DNA of 64,000 bases from M3007 sp964646615 (GTDB lineage: Bacteria; Bacteroidota; Bacteroidia; Chitinophagales; Saprospiraceae): positions 1-64,000 of the forward strand of contig CAZYEV010000054.1 of the NCBI GenBank assembly GCA_964646615.1, given 5' to 3'. The notes under the pieces were generated by a model. It ran no database searches and was not told the origin of the DNA. It was given only the letters and a program-made list of their open reading frames with translations. The translations under genes were made by a program, and so were the position numbers. Numbering within the stretch: the first letter of the stretch is position 1; each line of letters starts with the position of its first letter. Shown here in pieces: positions 9,134 through 16,828 of the stretch.

Positions 9134-9181
9134 CCAGTGCGATTGCCCTGCAAAAAAGGGCTTAAGAAGGGCTAAACCGCC

Positions 9182-10984
9182 TTAACGCATGACCACCAGG
9201 CGCCCCCGGAGGCAGCGGTTCTCGGTATACAACTCAACGAAGTAGACTCCCGCACCCAAGTTGCTGTTTTCCAGAGCAATCTGGTCGCTGCCCGCGGCGA
9301 TGAGCCGATGCTGCAACAGGCGTCCGCCGGCATCCCAGATGCGCAGCTGCGCCTCTGCTGGCAGGGCCTCATCTAAGCGTATCCAGGCAGCGCCCGAGGT
9401 TGGGTTAGGGTAAAGCGTCAGCGCGCCGAATTCGGGCTGCTGCGTGCTCACCGTGCAGTCGAAGTTCGGATTGACCGTTACCGTCATTGAGAAGCGGCTG
9501 GAGCAGCCGGTCGTCAGGTCAGTTACCTGCAGGGCATACGTGCCGCTCACCTGAGCGCAATAGCGAAAGCCCGTGGCGCCGGGGATAGGCGTGCCCTGGG
9601 AGTACCACTGAAGCGCGTAGTTTTTGGGCAGTGCCGTGGTGTCTATCAGGATCAGGTTGTTGCGGTCGTTGAGAAATACCGGTTCGGCGGGCGGGTCGTA
9701 GAACGTGATGGTCTCACCAGCGGATACGGCGATGCAGCCCAGCGAGTCCACAATCTGTACCTGATAGGTGCCGCTCTGCGTAGGCAGGTATATGAAATCT
9801 TTAGAAGCGCCGGGAATGGGCTGGCCGTTGCGCAGCCATTGGTTTGGCCCGGAGGTGTACGACGATTGAAGGATGACCACCTCGTCCGGACAGGCTGCCT
9901 TCTGGCTGGCTGTCAGCGTCGGGGCCGGCGGTGGCGGTAGTACGATGACTGTATCGGTGGCGATGATTTCATCAATCGGGTTCTCGATGGTCAATACTAC
10001 GCGAAGGGAACCCGAAACCAGCGTATCGCCACCACTCAAGGTGTTGAACGGCAGGCTGCCACAGAGATCATCCGAAAGGTCTATACCCGTGTCCTCGTCC
10101 CAGACCTCCAGCGTGTAATTCACTTGCGGCTGCAAGGGGAAGTACATGTTGAAGGTATAGGGCAGTACCACGTTATTGACGTGGTTGTTCTGGAAGAGCA
10201 CCTGCGTGCCGCGCAGGATGCGCAGGTATGGGTCTGGGGCATTGAAAACATCGGTGCAGCCCAGACCTACCAGTGTAACGCCGGTCAGGATATGGCCCAC
10301 GGTGTCAATGCGCGCCTTGTATTTGACCACATACATGCCGGGCTTATTGTATAGGTGTGGGGGCGGGTTTTCGCCAGTGAAGGTGGTGCCGTCCCCAAAG
10401 TCCCATTCATAGGAGAAGCCGCTCCTGCCTAAAGAGGGAATGTTGTTCTTAAACGTTACCGTCGTAGCGCCACAGTCTTCGGCATTGGTCATGGTAAAGC
10501 CCTTGTTGATGCTTATCGGCGGCTTGATAATCAGATCCATGTTGAAAGATGCCTCCTGCGTAAAGATGAGCACCGTCGCACGCAATTTGACCCGAAGCAC
10601 AAAGGAGTCGGCTTTGAGCGGTGTGCCGCACATTTTGAAACAGCCGTCGGTTTCGTTGGCCGTTTCAAAAACGGTTTTATTGGCTTGCCACTGGATGCCG
10701 GGCGGCAGGTTCTCAACGCTGACGATCTCGATGCGCGAGATGGGCAGCCCTGGGGGAGTGGTGGAGTCCACTTTACTCACGGGAGTAGTGGATTTAGGCA
10801 CTCGAAAGGACAGATCCGCGTCGTAGGGTTTGCCCCGCTCACCCGGCGGTAGCGGCGGCAAATAGAGCGTATCCGCCGGCAAGTTGGCCGGCAGGTTGAT
10901 AGCACAGCCCGGGCACCCCGATTGCGCCAGCAAAAGAGATACCGAGAAAAGCGCGAAGAGCGCCACAGAGAACAGTTTTTTCAT
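9182..10984 (-). CDS. secreted T9SS type A cargo with PKD domain
   Basis: 600 residues. Signal peptide 1-20 (LLLAQS). An Ig-like (He_PIG-type) module at about 25-155 contains the line ENLPPGIQW and CFKMCGTPL. A PKD domain follows at about 170-240 (YEWDFGDGTTF). A beta-rich segment at about 245-330 has GCTDVFNAPDPYLRI. Two Ig-like repeats at about 360-515 contain QWLRNGQPIPGA and QWYSQGTPIPGA. A type A sorting domain covers about 525-600 (TLYPNPTSGAAWI ... GVYFVELYTENRCL ... LVVMR). It would pass the inner membrane by Sec and the outer membrane by T9SS, and be attached to or released from the surface. There is no catalytic domain. Its N-terminal module is shared with the next upstream gene (11077-11883), so the two are tandem relatives. 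Confidence 0.85.
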   Translation of the reverse strand: MKKLFSVALFALFSVSLLLAQSGCPGCAINLPANLPADTLYLPPLPPGERGKPYDADLSFRVPKSTTPVSKVDSTTPPGLPISRIEIVSVENLPPGIQWQANKTVFETANETDGCFKMCGTPLKADSFVLRVKLRATVLIFTQEASFNMDLIIKPPISINKGFTMTNAEDCGATTVTFKNNIPSLGRSGFSYEWDFGDGTTFTGENPPPHLYNKPGMYVVKYKARIDTVGHILTGVTLVGLGCTDVFNAPDPYLRILRGTQVLFQNNHVNNVVLPYTFNMYFPLQPQVNYTLEVWDEDTGIDLSDDLCGSLPFNTLSGGDTLVSGSLRVVLTIENPIDEIIATDTVIVLPPPPAPTLTASQKAACPDEVVILQSSYTSGPNQWLRNGQPIPGASKDFIYLPTQSGTYQVQIVDSLGCIAVSAGETITFYDPPAEPVFLNDRNNLILIDTTALPKNYALQWYSQGTPIPGATGFRYCAQVSGTYALQVTDLTTGCSSRFSMTVTVNPNFDCTVSTQQPEFGALTLYPNPTSGAAWIRLDEALPAEAQLRIWDAGGRLLQHRLIAAGSDQIALENSNLGAGVYFVELYTENRCLRGRLVVMR

Positions 10985-11076
10985 TGATAACCGGTTTTAG
11001 TTAGTGAAACCATACACCCTGGCAGGAAAAACGGATGTGGTGGATCAAAGAGTCCGGGCCTCAGCCGGCTTAATGC

Positions 11077-11883
11077 CTACATGCGGATGAGTCGGCGGAC
11101 GGCGCGCGTATTTTCGTCGCGGAGAACAACAAAATAGGCCCCCGCGGACAGGGCGGAGACATCCATATCAATGCGATTTTCGCCCTCGAACAAAAGCACC
11201 TGCTGGCGCTGAGCAAGCTGGCCATACACGTCGAATACTTCTACCCAGAACATGCCGCCGCGCGTGCTGACCGCCTGGATGTACGCCTGTCCGGAAGTAG
11301 GGTTGGGCAGTATCTGCAGCGTGCTGAATGGCCCATCAGGGTCAAACGTAGAGACCTGACACTGACCTTGCGGCCTTAGTATCAGGTAGTAGTGATAGTT
11401 GGGGTCTATATCTCTGGGCAACACGAGAGGCACTTCGCCCAACAGCGTGCGGACGCGCACCGATATGCCCAGGTCAAAGGTATCGGGATCGTTGGCCGGT
11501 GAAGGCGTACCGTGTAAGCGAATGCAGCCTAAGGTCAACGCATTGAAGGAGCAGTTGGGCGGGTCACAGGAATACGTCAGGCCGGTAGGAAGGTTCGAGA
11601 TAGCCCCCGTCAGCGCAATGCTCACCGACTGGATGGGAACCTTGAAGCCCAGATACGTAAACGTGTCGGGCACGAACACCGTAACCGATTGATTGTAAGG
11701 TTCGTTGATACAGGCAGGCTTCAGGTTGTAAAAAGGCGAGTCGGGCGAGTAAGGCGCCGGAGAGAGCAGCTGCTTGGTCTTCAGGAGGTTGGAGTCGCGC
11801 TCGCAGGGTTGAGCAAAGACGCTCGCACCCGCCAGCATCAGGCCCGCGATGCAGAGGAGCAGTAAGTGTTTGTTCATAACCAT
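11077..11883 (-). CDS. small secreted T9SS type A cargo
   Basis: 268 residues from MVMNKHLLLL; the next Met, at 11877, is equally possible. The frame stays open to 11991, but the upstream part lacks signal-peptide character. Signal peptide to ASVFAQP. The central Ig-like module (about 40-180) has PIQSVSIALTGAISNLPTGL followed by GCIRLHGTPSPANDPDTF, the same pattern as in the 600-residue neighbour. The C-terminal sorting domain (about 190-268) starts at LQILPNPTSGQAYI and ends GAYFVVLRDENTRAVRRLIRM. Probably a surface or released protein without enzymatic activity; function unknown. The two cargo genes are in the same orientation, about 90 nt apart. Confidence 0.78.
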   Translation of the reverse strand: MVMNKHLLLLCIAGLMLAGASVFAQPCERDSNLLKTKQLLSPAPYSPDSPFYNLKPACINEPYNQSVTVFVPDTFTYLGFKVPIQSVSIALTGAISNLPTGLTYSCDPPNCSFNALTLGCIRLHGTPSPANDPDTFDLGISVRVRTLLGEVPLVLPRDIDPNYHYYLILRPQGQCQVSTFDPDGPFSTLQILPNPTSGQAYIQAVSTRGGMFWVEVFDVYGQLAQRQQVLLFEGENRIDMDVSALSAGAYFVVLRDENTRAVRRLIRM

Positions 11884-12017
11884 CGTTTGTTTGTTGTGTA
11901 GATTTAGCAAGGTTATAGCGTAACGCCCACAAGTATGATACCTGCTGGCGGCCAATATCCGGCGAATTCCGGACTTATTAAAAACAAACAAGATGGCGGA
12001 GGAGAATTGGCAAAGAA

Positions 12018-12057
12018 AAGAGGAACGGCAGCCTGTTGTGTAGCGCTCGTTCCTCTT
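12018..12057 (-). terminator. terminator of rpmI-rplT operon
   Basis: AAGAGGAACG and CGTTCCTCTT form a 10-bp perfect stem 35 nt past the rplT stop on the minus strand. It is followed on that strand by a CTTTTCTTT-type tract. Confidence 0.75.
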
Positions 12058-12091
12058 CCTCTGTCGCAGGCATGCAAAGCCTGAAGTAGGC

Positions 12092-12445
12092 TTATGCCTC
12101 GGCTTTAACAGCGTCCACGATGGCGCGGAAAGTGCGCGGGTGGTTGAGCGCCAGATCGGCTAAAGCTTTGCGGTTGAGGCTGATGCCTTTTTGCCCCAAA
12201 GCGTGGATGAAGCGGCTGTACGGAATGCCTTCAGCGCGCGTGGCAGCGTTGATGCGGGCTATCCACAGGCGGCGGTACGAGCGCTTCTTGTACTTGCGGT
12301 CGCGGAAGGCATAAAGCCAGCCTTTTTCAACGGCGTTTTTGGCTACGGTGTAAACTTTGGAGCGAGCGCCAAAGTAGCCTCGGGCGGCTTTCATAATCTT
12401 CTTCCGGCGCGCCCGACTGGCCGGATTGTTGGTTGCTCTTGGCAT
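12092..12445 (-). CDS. rplT: 50S ribosomal protein L20
   Basis: 117 residues from MPRATNNPASRARRKK, the standard L20 start; an in-frame upstream extension to 12484 is not part of the family. The sequence covers the basic N-terminal helix (RKKIMKAARGYFGARSK) and the globular C-terminal RNA-binding domain (INAATRAEGIPYSRFI). L20 is needed early in 50S assembly and in other bacteria represses its own operon. Here it is the second gene after rpmI, 86 nt downstream, and ends in a strong terminator. Confidence 0.97.
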   Translation of the reverse strand: MPRATNNPASRARRKKIMKAARGYFGARSKVYTVAKNAVEKGWLYAFRDRKYKKRSYRRLWIARINAATRAEGIPYSRFIHALGQKGISLNRKALADLALNHPRTFRAIVDAVKAEA

Positions 12446-12531
12446 ACGTGTGCTTTTTAGTGCGACTTCGAGGTCCTTGCTCACAAGGACGCTTTGGCCG
12501 AAGCCCTCGTTAAAAAATGAAAGGCAAAGAT

Positions 12532-12726
12532 TTAGATAGCCAGCAGGCGCTCAATACGCGCGTGTTCGGACTTATCCACGACGATAGCGGGGCGCAGGTG
12601 ACGCTTTTGCTTCTTCGTCTTGGAACTGGCAATGTGGCGCAGATTGGCCTGGTTTCGCTTAATCTTCCCCGTCCCGGTTACCTTAAAGCGCTTTTTGGCG
12701 CCGGAGTGGGTCTTCATCTTAGGCAT
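12532..12726 (-). CDS. rpmI: 50S ribosomal protein L35
   Basis: 64 residues, normal length, starting MPKMKTHSGAKKRFK and ending HARIERLLAI. Small basic 50S protein. It is the first gene of the rpmI-rplT unit and has its own promoter box only 27 nt upstream. This separates it transcriptionally from infC, which ends 93 nt before it. Confidence 0.97.
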   Translation of the reverse strand: MPKMKTHSGAKKRFKVTGTGKIKRNQANLRHIASSKTKKQKRHLRPAIVVDKSEHARIERLLAI

Positions 12727-12753
12727 AACAAGTCTCTTTTTTTAAATGGAGCG

Positions 12754-12761
12754 CAAAGGTA
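12754..12761 (-). promoter_or_regulatory. promoter of rpmI-rplT
   Basis: TACCTTTG on the minus strand, with TTG 19 nt upstream, is a close match to the Bacteroidota -33/-7 promoter. The predicted transcript leader is only about 20 nt. Confidence 0.75.
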
Positions 12762-12819
12762 CGGCCTTCAATCTTTTGCGCAAGTGGCCCTCTATTTATT
12801 TTTAGCCAAATGGACCAAA

Positions 12820-13482
12820 TCAGGAGGGCTGTTTCTTGGCTGGCGTCTTCTTGGGCGCCACAATCACGGCCATGCGCTTGCCGTCCAAACGCGGAAGCTG
12901 TTCGGCAACGCCGTATTCCTCCAGCTCTTTCAGGAAACGCAAAAGCAACAATTCACCGCGGTCTTTGAATACAATGGCCCGCCCCCGAAACTGCACATAA
13001 GCCTTGACTTTGTTGCCTTCCGACAGGAAGTTCTTTGCGTGGCGCAACTTGAACTCGAAATCATGTTCGCCCGTCTCTGGCCCGAAGCGGATTTCTTTGA
13101 CTTGCTGCTTGACAGTGTTAGCTTTTAATTCCTTCTCCTTTTTCTTCTTTTGATAAAGGAACTTGTTGTAGTCAATAATGCGCACCACAGGCGGCGTGGC
13201 ATTGGGCGAAATTTCCACTAAGTCCAGCCCCATTTCTGCAGCCCACTTCTGAAGGTCGGAGGTGCGATAGATGCCAGACTCAATAGGTCGCCCGACCACT
13301 TCGCTGATTTCGGCCAGGTTATCACCGACTAAGCGCACTTCGGGCGCCGTGATGAAACCATTAATGCGATGCTCAGCCTGTTGCTGGGGTCTCCCGCGCA
13401 TTCCGCGTGGATTAGGAGCATTGTTTCCTGGGCGTGGCGGGCGGCCAGGGCCACCCGAGTTTGACGTTTTTTTTAAAGCCAA
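12820..13482 (-). CDS. infC: translation initiation factor IF-3
   Basis: 220 residues. IF-3N starts at HRINGFITAPEVRLVGDN (about 38) and runs through the conserved AEMGLDLVEISPNATPPVVRI. A Lys-rich linker (KKKKEKELK) leads to IF-3C with EIRFGPETGEHDFEFK and AYVQFRGRA. The only initiator at the 5' end is TTG at 13482, directly preceded by an in-frame TAA, so the frame cannot start earlier. The first in-frame ATG is 27 codons later (13401) and would give a 193-residue protein, still complete for the family, so either start is possible. The extra residues are Gly/Pro/Arg-rich. thrS, the usual neighbour, is absent. A TACTTTTG box lies about 120 nt upstream. Confidence 0.95.
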   Translation of the reverse strand: MALKKTSNSGGPGRPPRPGNNAPNPRGMRGRPQQQAEHRINGFITAPEVRLVGDNLAEISEVVGRPIESGIYRTSDLQKWAAEMGLDLVEISPNATPPVVRIIDYNKFLYQKKKKEKELKANTVKQQVKEIRFGPETGEHDFEFKLRHAKNFLSEGNKVKAYVQFRGRAIVFKDRGELLLLRFLKELEEYGVAEQLPRLDGKRMAVIVAPKKTPAKKQPS

Positions 13483-13602
13483 TTAAGCAAATAGTTTAGT
13501 GAATAATGCGGTGCGAAAAAGGAAGGTGATTTATTTTCTTCAAAGCAGGACAGGCGAAAAAGAAACAACGATTTGTACTTCGGACACAGACGCTTCAGCG
13601 GA

Positions 13603-13610
13603 CAAAAGTA
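13603..13610 (-). promoter_or_regulatory. -7 box of infC
   Basis: TACTTTTG on the minus strand, 120 nt before the TTG start. It faces the priA promoter 64 nt away and leaves an infC leader of about 110 nt. Confidence 0.5.
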
Positions 13611-13673
13611 CAGCCATTTTGCAGGATGCAGCACGGCCTGACGGAGAAAATTTTTAAGTTCCACAACGGCTCC

Positions 13674-13681
13674 TACTTTTG
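13674..13681 (+). promoter_or_regulatory. -7 box of priA
   Basis: TACTTTTG lies 50 nt before the ATG at 13732. A start at 13684 would lie at or before the predicted transcription start, so this box decides the priA start. Confidence 0.6.
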
Positions 13682-13731
13682 CTGTGCTGCTCCAGCCAAA
13701 TCTCTGGCTGTCTGCTCACTCAGACCCGCAC

Positions 13732-16182
13732 ATGGTGCCTCATTTCGCCGACATCATTTTGCCTTTAGCACTACCCAAACCAGCGTTCACGTACGCTGTG
13801 CCGGACGACTTGCTCGATGAAATACAAATAGGTCGGCTTGTGGAGGTATCTTTTGGGCAAGGCAAGCGCTACGCAGGGGTAGTACGGCGGATACACCAGG
13901 AGGAGCCGGATTATGCCACGAAGCCTGTCCTGGCGGTTTTACCTGAAGATGCCTTCATCACAACAGCGCAGCTGGCCCTGTGGGAGTGGATGGCCACCTA
14001 TTACTGCTGCACCCTGGGCGAAGTGCTACAGGCAGCCCTGCCCGCACAACTCAAGTTGAGCAGCGAAACCCGCTTGGTGCGATGCAGCGATTACGGCGAC
14101 GACTTCTCTGGGCTGGACGCCGAAGAGTATCTGTTGGCTGAAGCCCTCCTGCTGCGCGAAGAGATCGCCTTAGCGGATGCCCGAAAAATTCTGAATAAGA
14201 AAACTGTCATGCCCGTAGTGCAGCGCCTGATAAATAAAGGTGTGCTGCTTCTGCGCGAAGAATTGCGCGAGCGTTATCGGCCCAAGAAAGTCCAGGCTGT
14301 TCGGCTGGCTGAGCCTTACCGCTCCCAGCCCAACCACCTGGCGCCTGTGCTCGAGGAACTGGCCAAATACGAAAAGCAACAAGAGCTGGTACTGGCCTAT
14401 CTGCACCTGAGCCGCCAACGCCCCTGGGTGAGTCGGCAAGAAATACTGGACAAAGCCAACGCTTCGGAGTCCAGCCTGAAATCGCTCCTCAAAAAGGGCA
14501 TTTTCGAGTTGTACGAGCGCCCCCTGAGCCGCATCGCCGGGCACACCGATGCGACCAGCGCAGCGGATGCCCTCACCGAACAGCAACAACGCGCCATTGG
14601 TGGAATAGAGGGCTTTTTTGCTCAAAAGAAGCCCGTCTTGCTTCACGGCGTTACGGGTAGCGGCAAAACGCGCGTGTACGTCGAGCTCATCCAAAAGGTC
14701 ATTCAAGCAGGTGGGCAGGTCCTGTATATGCTCCCCGAAATTGCCCTTACGGCACAGATCATTGAGCGCCTGCGGCACATTTTCGGCTCCGATATTGCCG
14801 TCTATCATTCCAAAGTCAGCGACAGCGAGCGCGTAGAAATCTGGAGAGCTGCCGCTACGGGCAAACCCATCCTCCTGACCGCGCGCTCAGGGCTGTTCCT
14901 GCCCTTTAAGAACCTGAGACTCATCATCGTGGACGAAGAGCACGACCCTTCTTTCAAACAACAGGATCCGGCGCCGCGCTACCACGCCCGCGATAGCGCC
15001 ATTTACCTGGCCCACCAGTGCGGCGCCAACGTATTGCTTGGCACAGCCACGCCCTCTTTGGAGAGCTGGTATAACGCCCAAAGCGGCAAATACGGACTGG
15101 TTCAAATGCCCGAACGCTTCGGCAATGTGCCCTTGCCCGAAGTGCGCCTCCTCGACCTACGGGAACACCACCAAAAGCACCAGATGCAAAGCCTGTTCGC
15201 CGCGCCCCTGCTCGAAGCCATCCAAAAATCATTAGAACAGGGCGAACAGGTTATCCTCTTCCAAAACCGCCGCGGCTACTCTCCCGTGCTCGAATGCCGC
15301 GTCTGTGGCTGGACGGCCGAATGCCGCCACTGCGATGTCAGCCTTACCTACCACAAGCAACACCACGCCCTGCGCTGCCATTACTGCGGCTATGCCGAAA
15401 AAATGCCCGCCATCTGCCCGGCCTGCCACAGTGGAAAAATTGCCCTGCTTGGCTTCGGCACCGAAAAGATCGAAGACGAACTGAAAATTTTCCTGCCCAA
15501 AGCCCGCATCGCCCGCTTAGACTTAGACACCGCCAGCGCCAAAAACCGCCTCAATGACCTGCTGAGCGACTTCGAGGAGAAACGCATAGACATCCTGGTG
15601 GGCACGCAAATGATCACCAAAGGACTGGACTTCGACAACGTCGCGCTCGTGGGCGTACTGGGCGCCGACCAGCTGGCCCGTTTCCCCGACTTCCGCGCCG
15701 GCGAACGCGCCTTCCAACTGCTCACCCAGGTGGCCGGACGCGCCGGACGCAAACACAAACGCGGCCTGGTCATGATACAGGCCTGGAACCCCAACCACCC
15801 GGTGCTGCAGGAGGCCTTGCGCGGCGATTTTTATGCCCACGCCCAACGCGAATTGGACGAACGCAAACACTTTTTTTACCCGCCCTTCTCACGGCTTATC
15901 CGCGTGTACGTACGCCACCCTAAAGAGGAAACCACCCTTGCCGTCGCCCAACACATGGCCGACCTGTTGCGCCAAAAACTGGCCCATCGCGTGCTGGGCC
16001 CAACCCAGCCAACCATTAGCCGCCTGCGCGGCTACTTTATACAGGAAATCCTCCTGAAAATAGAAAAATCCGCCACCCTCCTGAACGAAACCAAGCAATT
16101 TATCCTGCAGACGGCAGAGCAACTCAACGCCCAACCCGGCTGGTCAAAAGCGCGCATTTACGCCGATGTTGATCCCCAATAA
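13732..16182 (+). CDS. priA: primosomal protein N', replication-restart helicase PriA
   Basis: 816 residues from MVPHFADIILPLALPKPAFTY, the family's normal N-terminus; an in-frame ATG 48 nt upstream is rejected because the promoter box abuts it. The order is: N-terminal 3'-DNA-binding domain (about 1-110), winged helix, and helicase domain with Walker A GVTGSGKT (306-313) and DEEH (401-404). A two-zinc binding module with eight Cys in CxxC-type pairs starts at C522 (CRVCGW ... CRHC ... CHYCGY ... CPACHSG). Motifs V and VI follow (GTQMITKGLDF, QVAGRAGR), then a C-terminal domain. It reloads the replisome at stalled forks. All ATPase motifs are intact. Confidence 0.96.
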   Translation: MVPHFADIILPLALPKPAFTYAVPDDLLDEIQIGRLVEVSFGQGKRYAGVVRRIHQEEPDYATKPVLAVLPEDAFITTAQLALWEWMATYYCCTLGEVLQAALPAQLKLSSETRLVRCSDYGDDFSGLDAEEYLLAEALLLREEIALADARKILNKKTVMPVVQRLINKGVLLLREELRERYRPKKVQAVRLAEPYRSQPNHLAPVLEELAKYEKQQELVLAYLHLSRQRPWVSRQEILDKANASESSLKSLLKKGIFELYERPLSRIAGHTDATSAADALTEQQQRAIGGIEGFFAQKKPVLLHGVTGSGKTRVYVELIQKVIQAGGQVLYMLPEIALTAQIIERLRHIFGSDIAVYHSKVSDSERVEIWRAAATGKPILLTARSGLFLPFKNLRLIIVDEEHDPSFKQQDPAPRYHARDSAIYLAHQCGANVLLGTATPSLESWYNAQSGKYGLVQMPERFGNVPLPEVRLLDLREHHQKHQMQSLFAAPLLEAIQKSLEQGEQVILFQNRRGYSPVLECRVCGWTAECRHCDVSLTYHKQHHALRCHYCGYAEKMPAICPACHSGKIALLGFGTEKIEDELKIFLPKARIARLDLDTASAKNRLNDLLSDFEEKRIDILVGTQMITKGLDFDNVALVGVLGADQLARFPDFRAGERAFQLLTQVAGRAGRKHKRGLVMIQAWNPNHPVLQEALRGDFYAHAQRELDERKHFFYPPFSRLIRVYVRHPKEETTLAVAQHMADLLRQKLAHRVLGPTQPTISRLRGYFIQEILLKIEKSATLLNETKQFILQTAEQLNAQPGWSKARIYADVDPQ

Positions 16183-16206
16183 CCCCCCGTAACCGCCCCG
16201 TAGCGG

Positions 16207-16271
16207 CCAAACTTGTTTGGTCCCAGCAACCGCCAAACTTGTTTGGCCAATCCGGTTTTTAGTTAAAAACC
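16207..16271. repeat. cluster of intergenic palindromes
   Basis: Two copies of CCAAACTTGTTTGG (16207-16220 and 16233-16246) are followed by an 8-bp hairpin, GGTTTTTA/TAAAAACC, at 16254-16271. The same 14-mer palindrome, or its AA-centred form, recurs at 37781-37794 and 48438-48451. The last hairpin may act as the priA terminator. Confidence 0.6.
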
Positions 16272-16350
16272 GTTAATCGGTTAATTCCCCGTTAATCTCC
16301 TTGCGCGCTGGCGCGCCACTTGTTTCTTTGTCGCCCAAAAAACACACGCT

Positions 16351-16686
16351 ATGAAATACCTGCTAATGACCCTTGCGGGCGTTCTGTGGAGCGCCTTGCT
16401 CAGTGCACAGATTTACGTAGAAGGCACCCTGCTAACTCCCTCGAATACAGGCTTCTATATCGAAGTTACCCCTCTGCGCCGCACCGATGGGACGTATCAC
16501 ATCGGCGTGGACTACGGCCAGACGCGCAGCCGCCGCCCCAACGATTGCCTGACGGACAACAAGGGCCGCCGCTATGAGTTTCGCAGCGCCATAGACGGCC
16601 TGAACTTCCTCTACGACAACGGCTGGGAGGTGGTAGTGGTCTATCCGGTGGAAGATATCCGGCGCTACCTGCTGAAGCGCCGTTGA
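16351..16686 (+). CDS. small exported protein, function unknown
   Basis: 111 residues. Residues 1-19 are a signal peptide (LLMTLAGVLWSALLSAQ). The mature part is beta-rich with VDYGQTRSRRPNDCLTD, a single Cys, and a C-terminal GWEVVVVYPVEDIRRYLLKRR region (given here as GWEVVVVYPVEDIRRYLLKR). I recognise no domain. It has no T9SS tail, so it is probably periplasmic. TTTCTTTG upstream, one mismatch from the -7 consensus, may be its promoter. A terminator directly follows. Confidence 0.7.
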   Translation: MKYLLMTLAGVLWSALLSAQIYVEGTLLTPSNTGFYIEVTPLRRTDGTYHIGVDYGQTRSRRPNDCLTDNKGRRYEFRSAIDGLNFLYDNGWEVVVVYPVEDIRRYLLKRR

Positions 16687-16704
16687 GGCCCAAAAGGCCT
16701 TTTT
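16686..16704 (+). terminator. terminator of small exported protein gene
   Basis: AGGCC-CAAAA-GGCCT followed by TTTTT, overlapping the stop codon region. Confidence 0.7.
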
Positions 16705-16751
16705 GCCAATATGAGCAGAAAAAGCGGACGTGTTGGCATGAGCGAAAGTGC

Positions 16752-16759
16752 TACCTTTG
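16752..16759 (+). promoter_or_regulatory. -7 box of M36 metallopeptidase gene
   Basis: TACCTTTG, 69 nt before the ATG at 16829. It rules out a start at 16748, which lies upstream of the box. Confidence 0.6.
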
Positions 16760-16828
16760 GGGGCCTTTTGGCTAACGACCAAAAAGGCGTATTCTATCAC
16801 CAAACTAATAACTCACTCGCTCTGTCTT

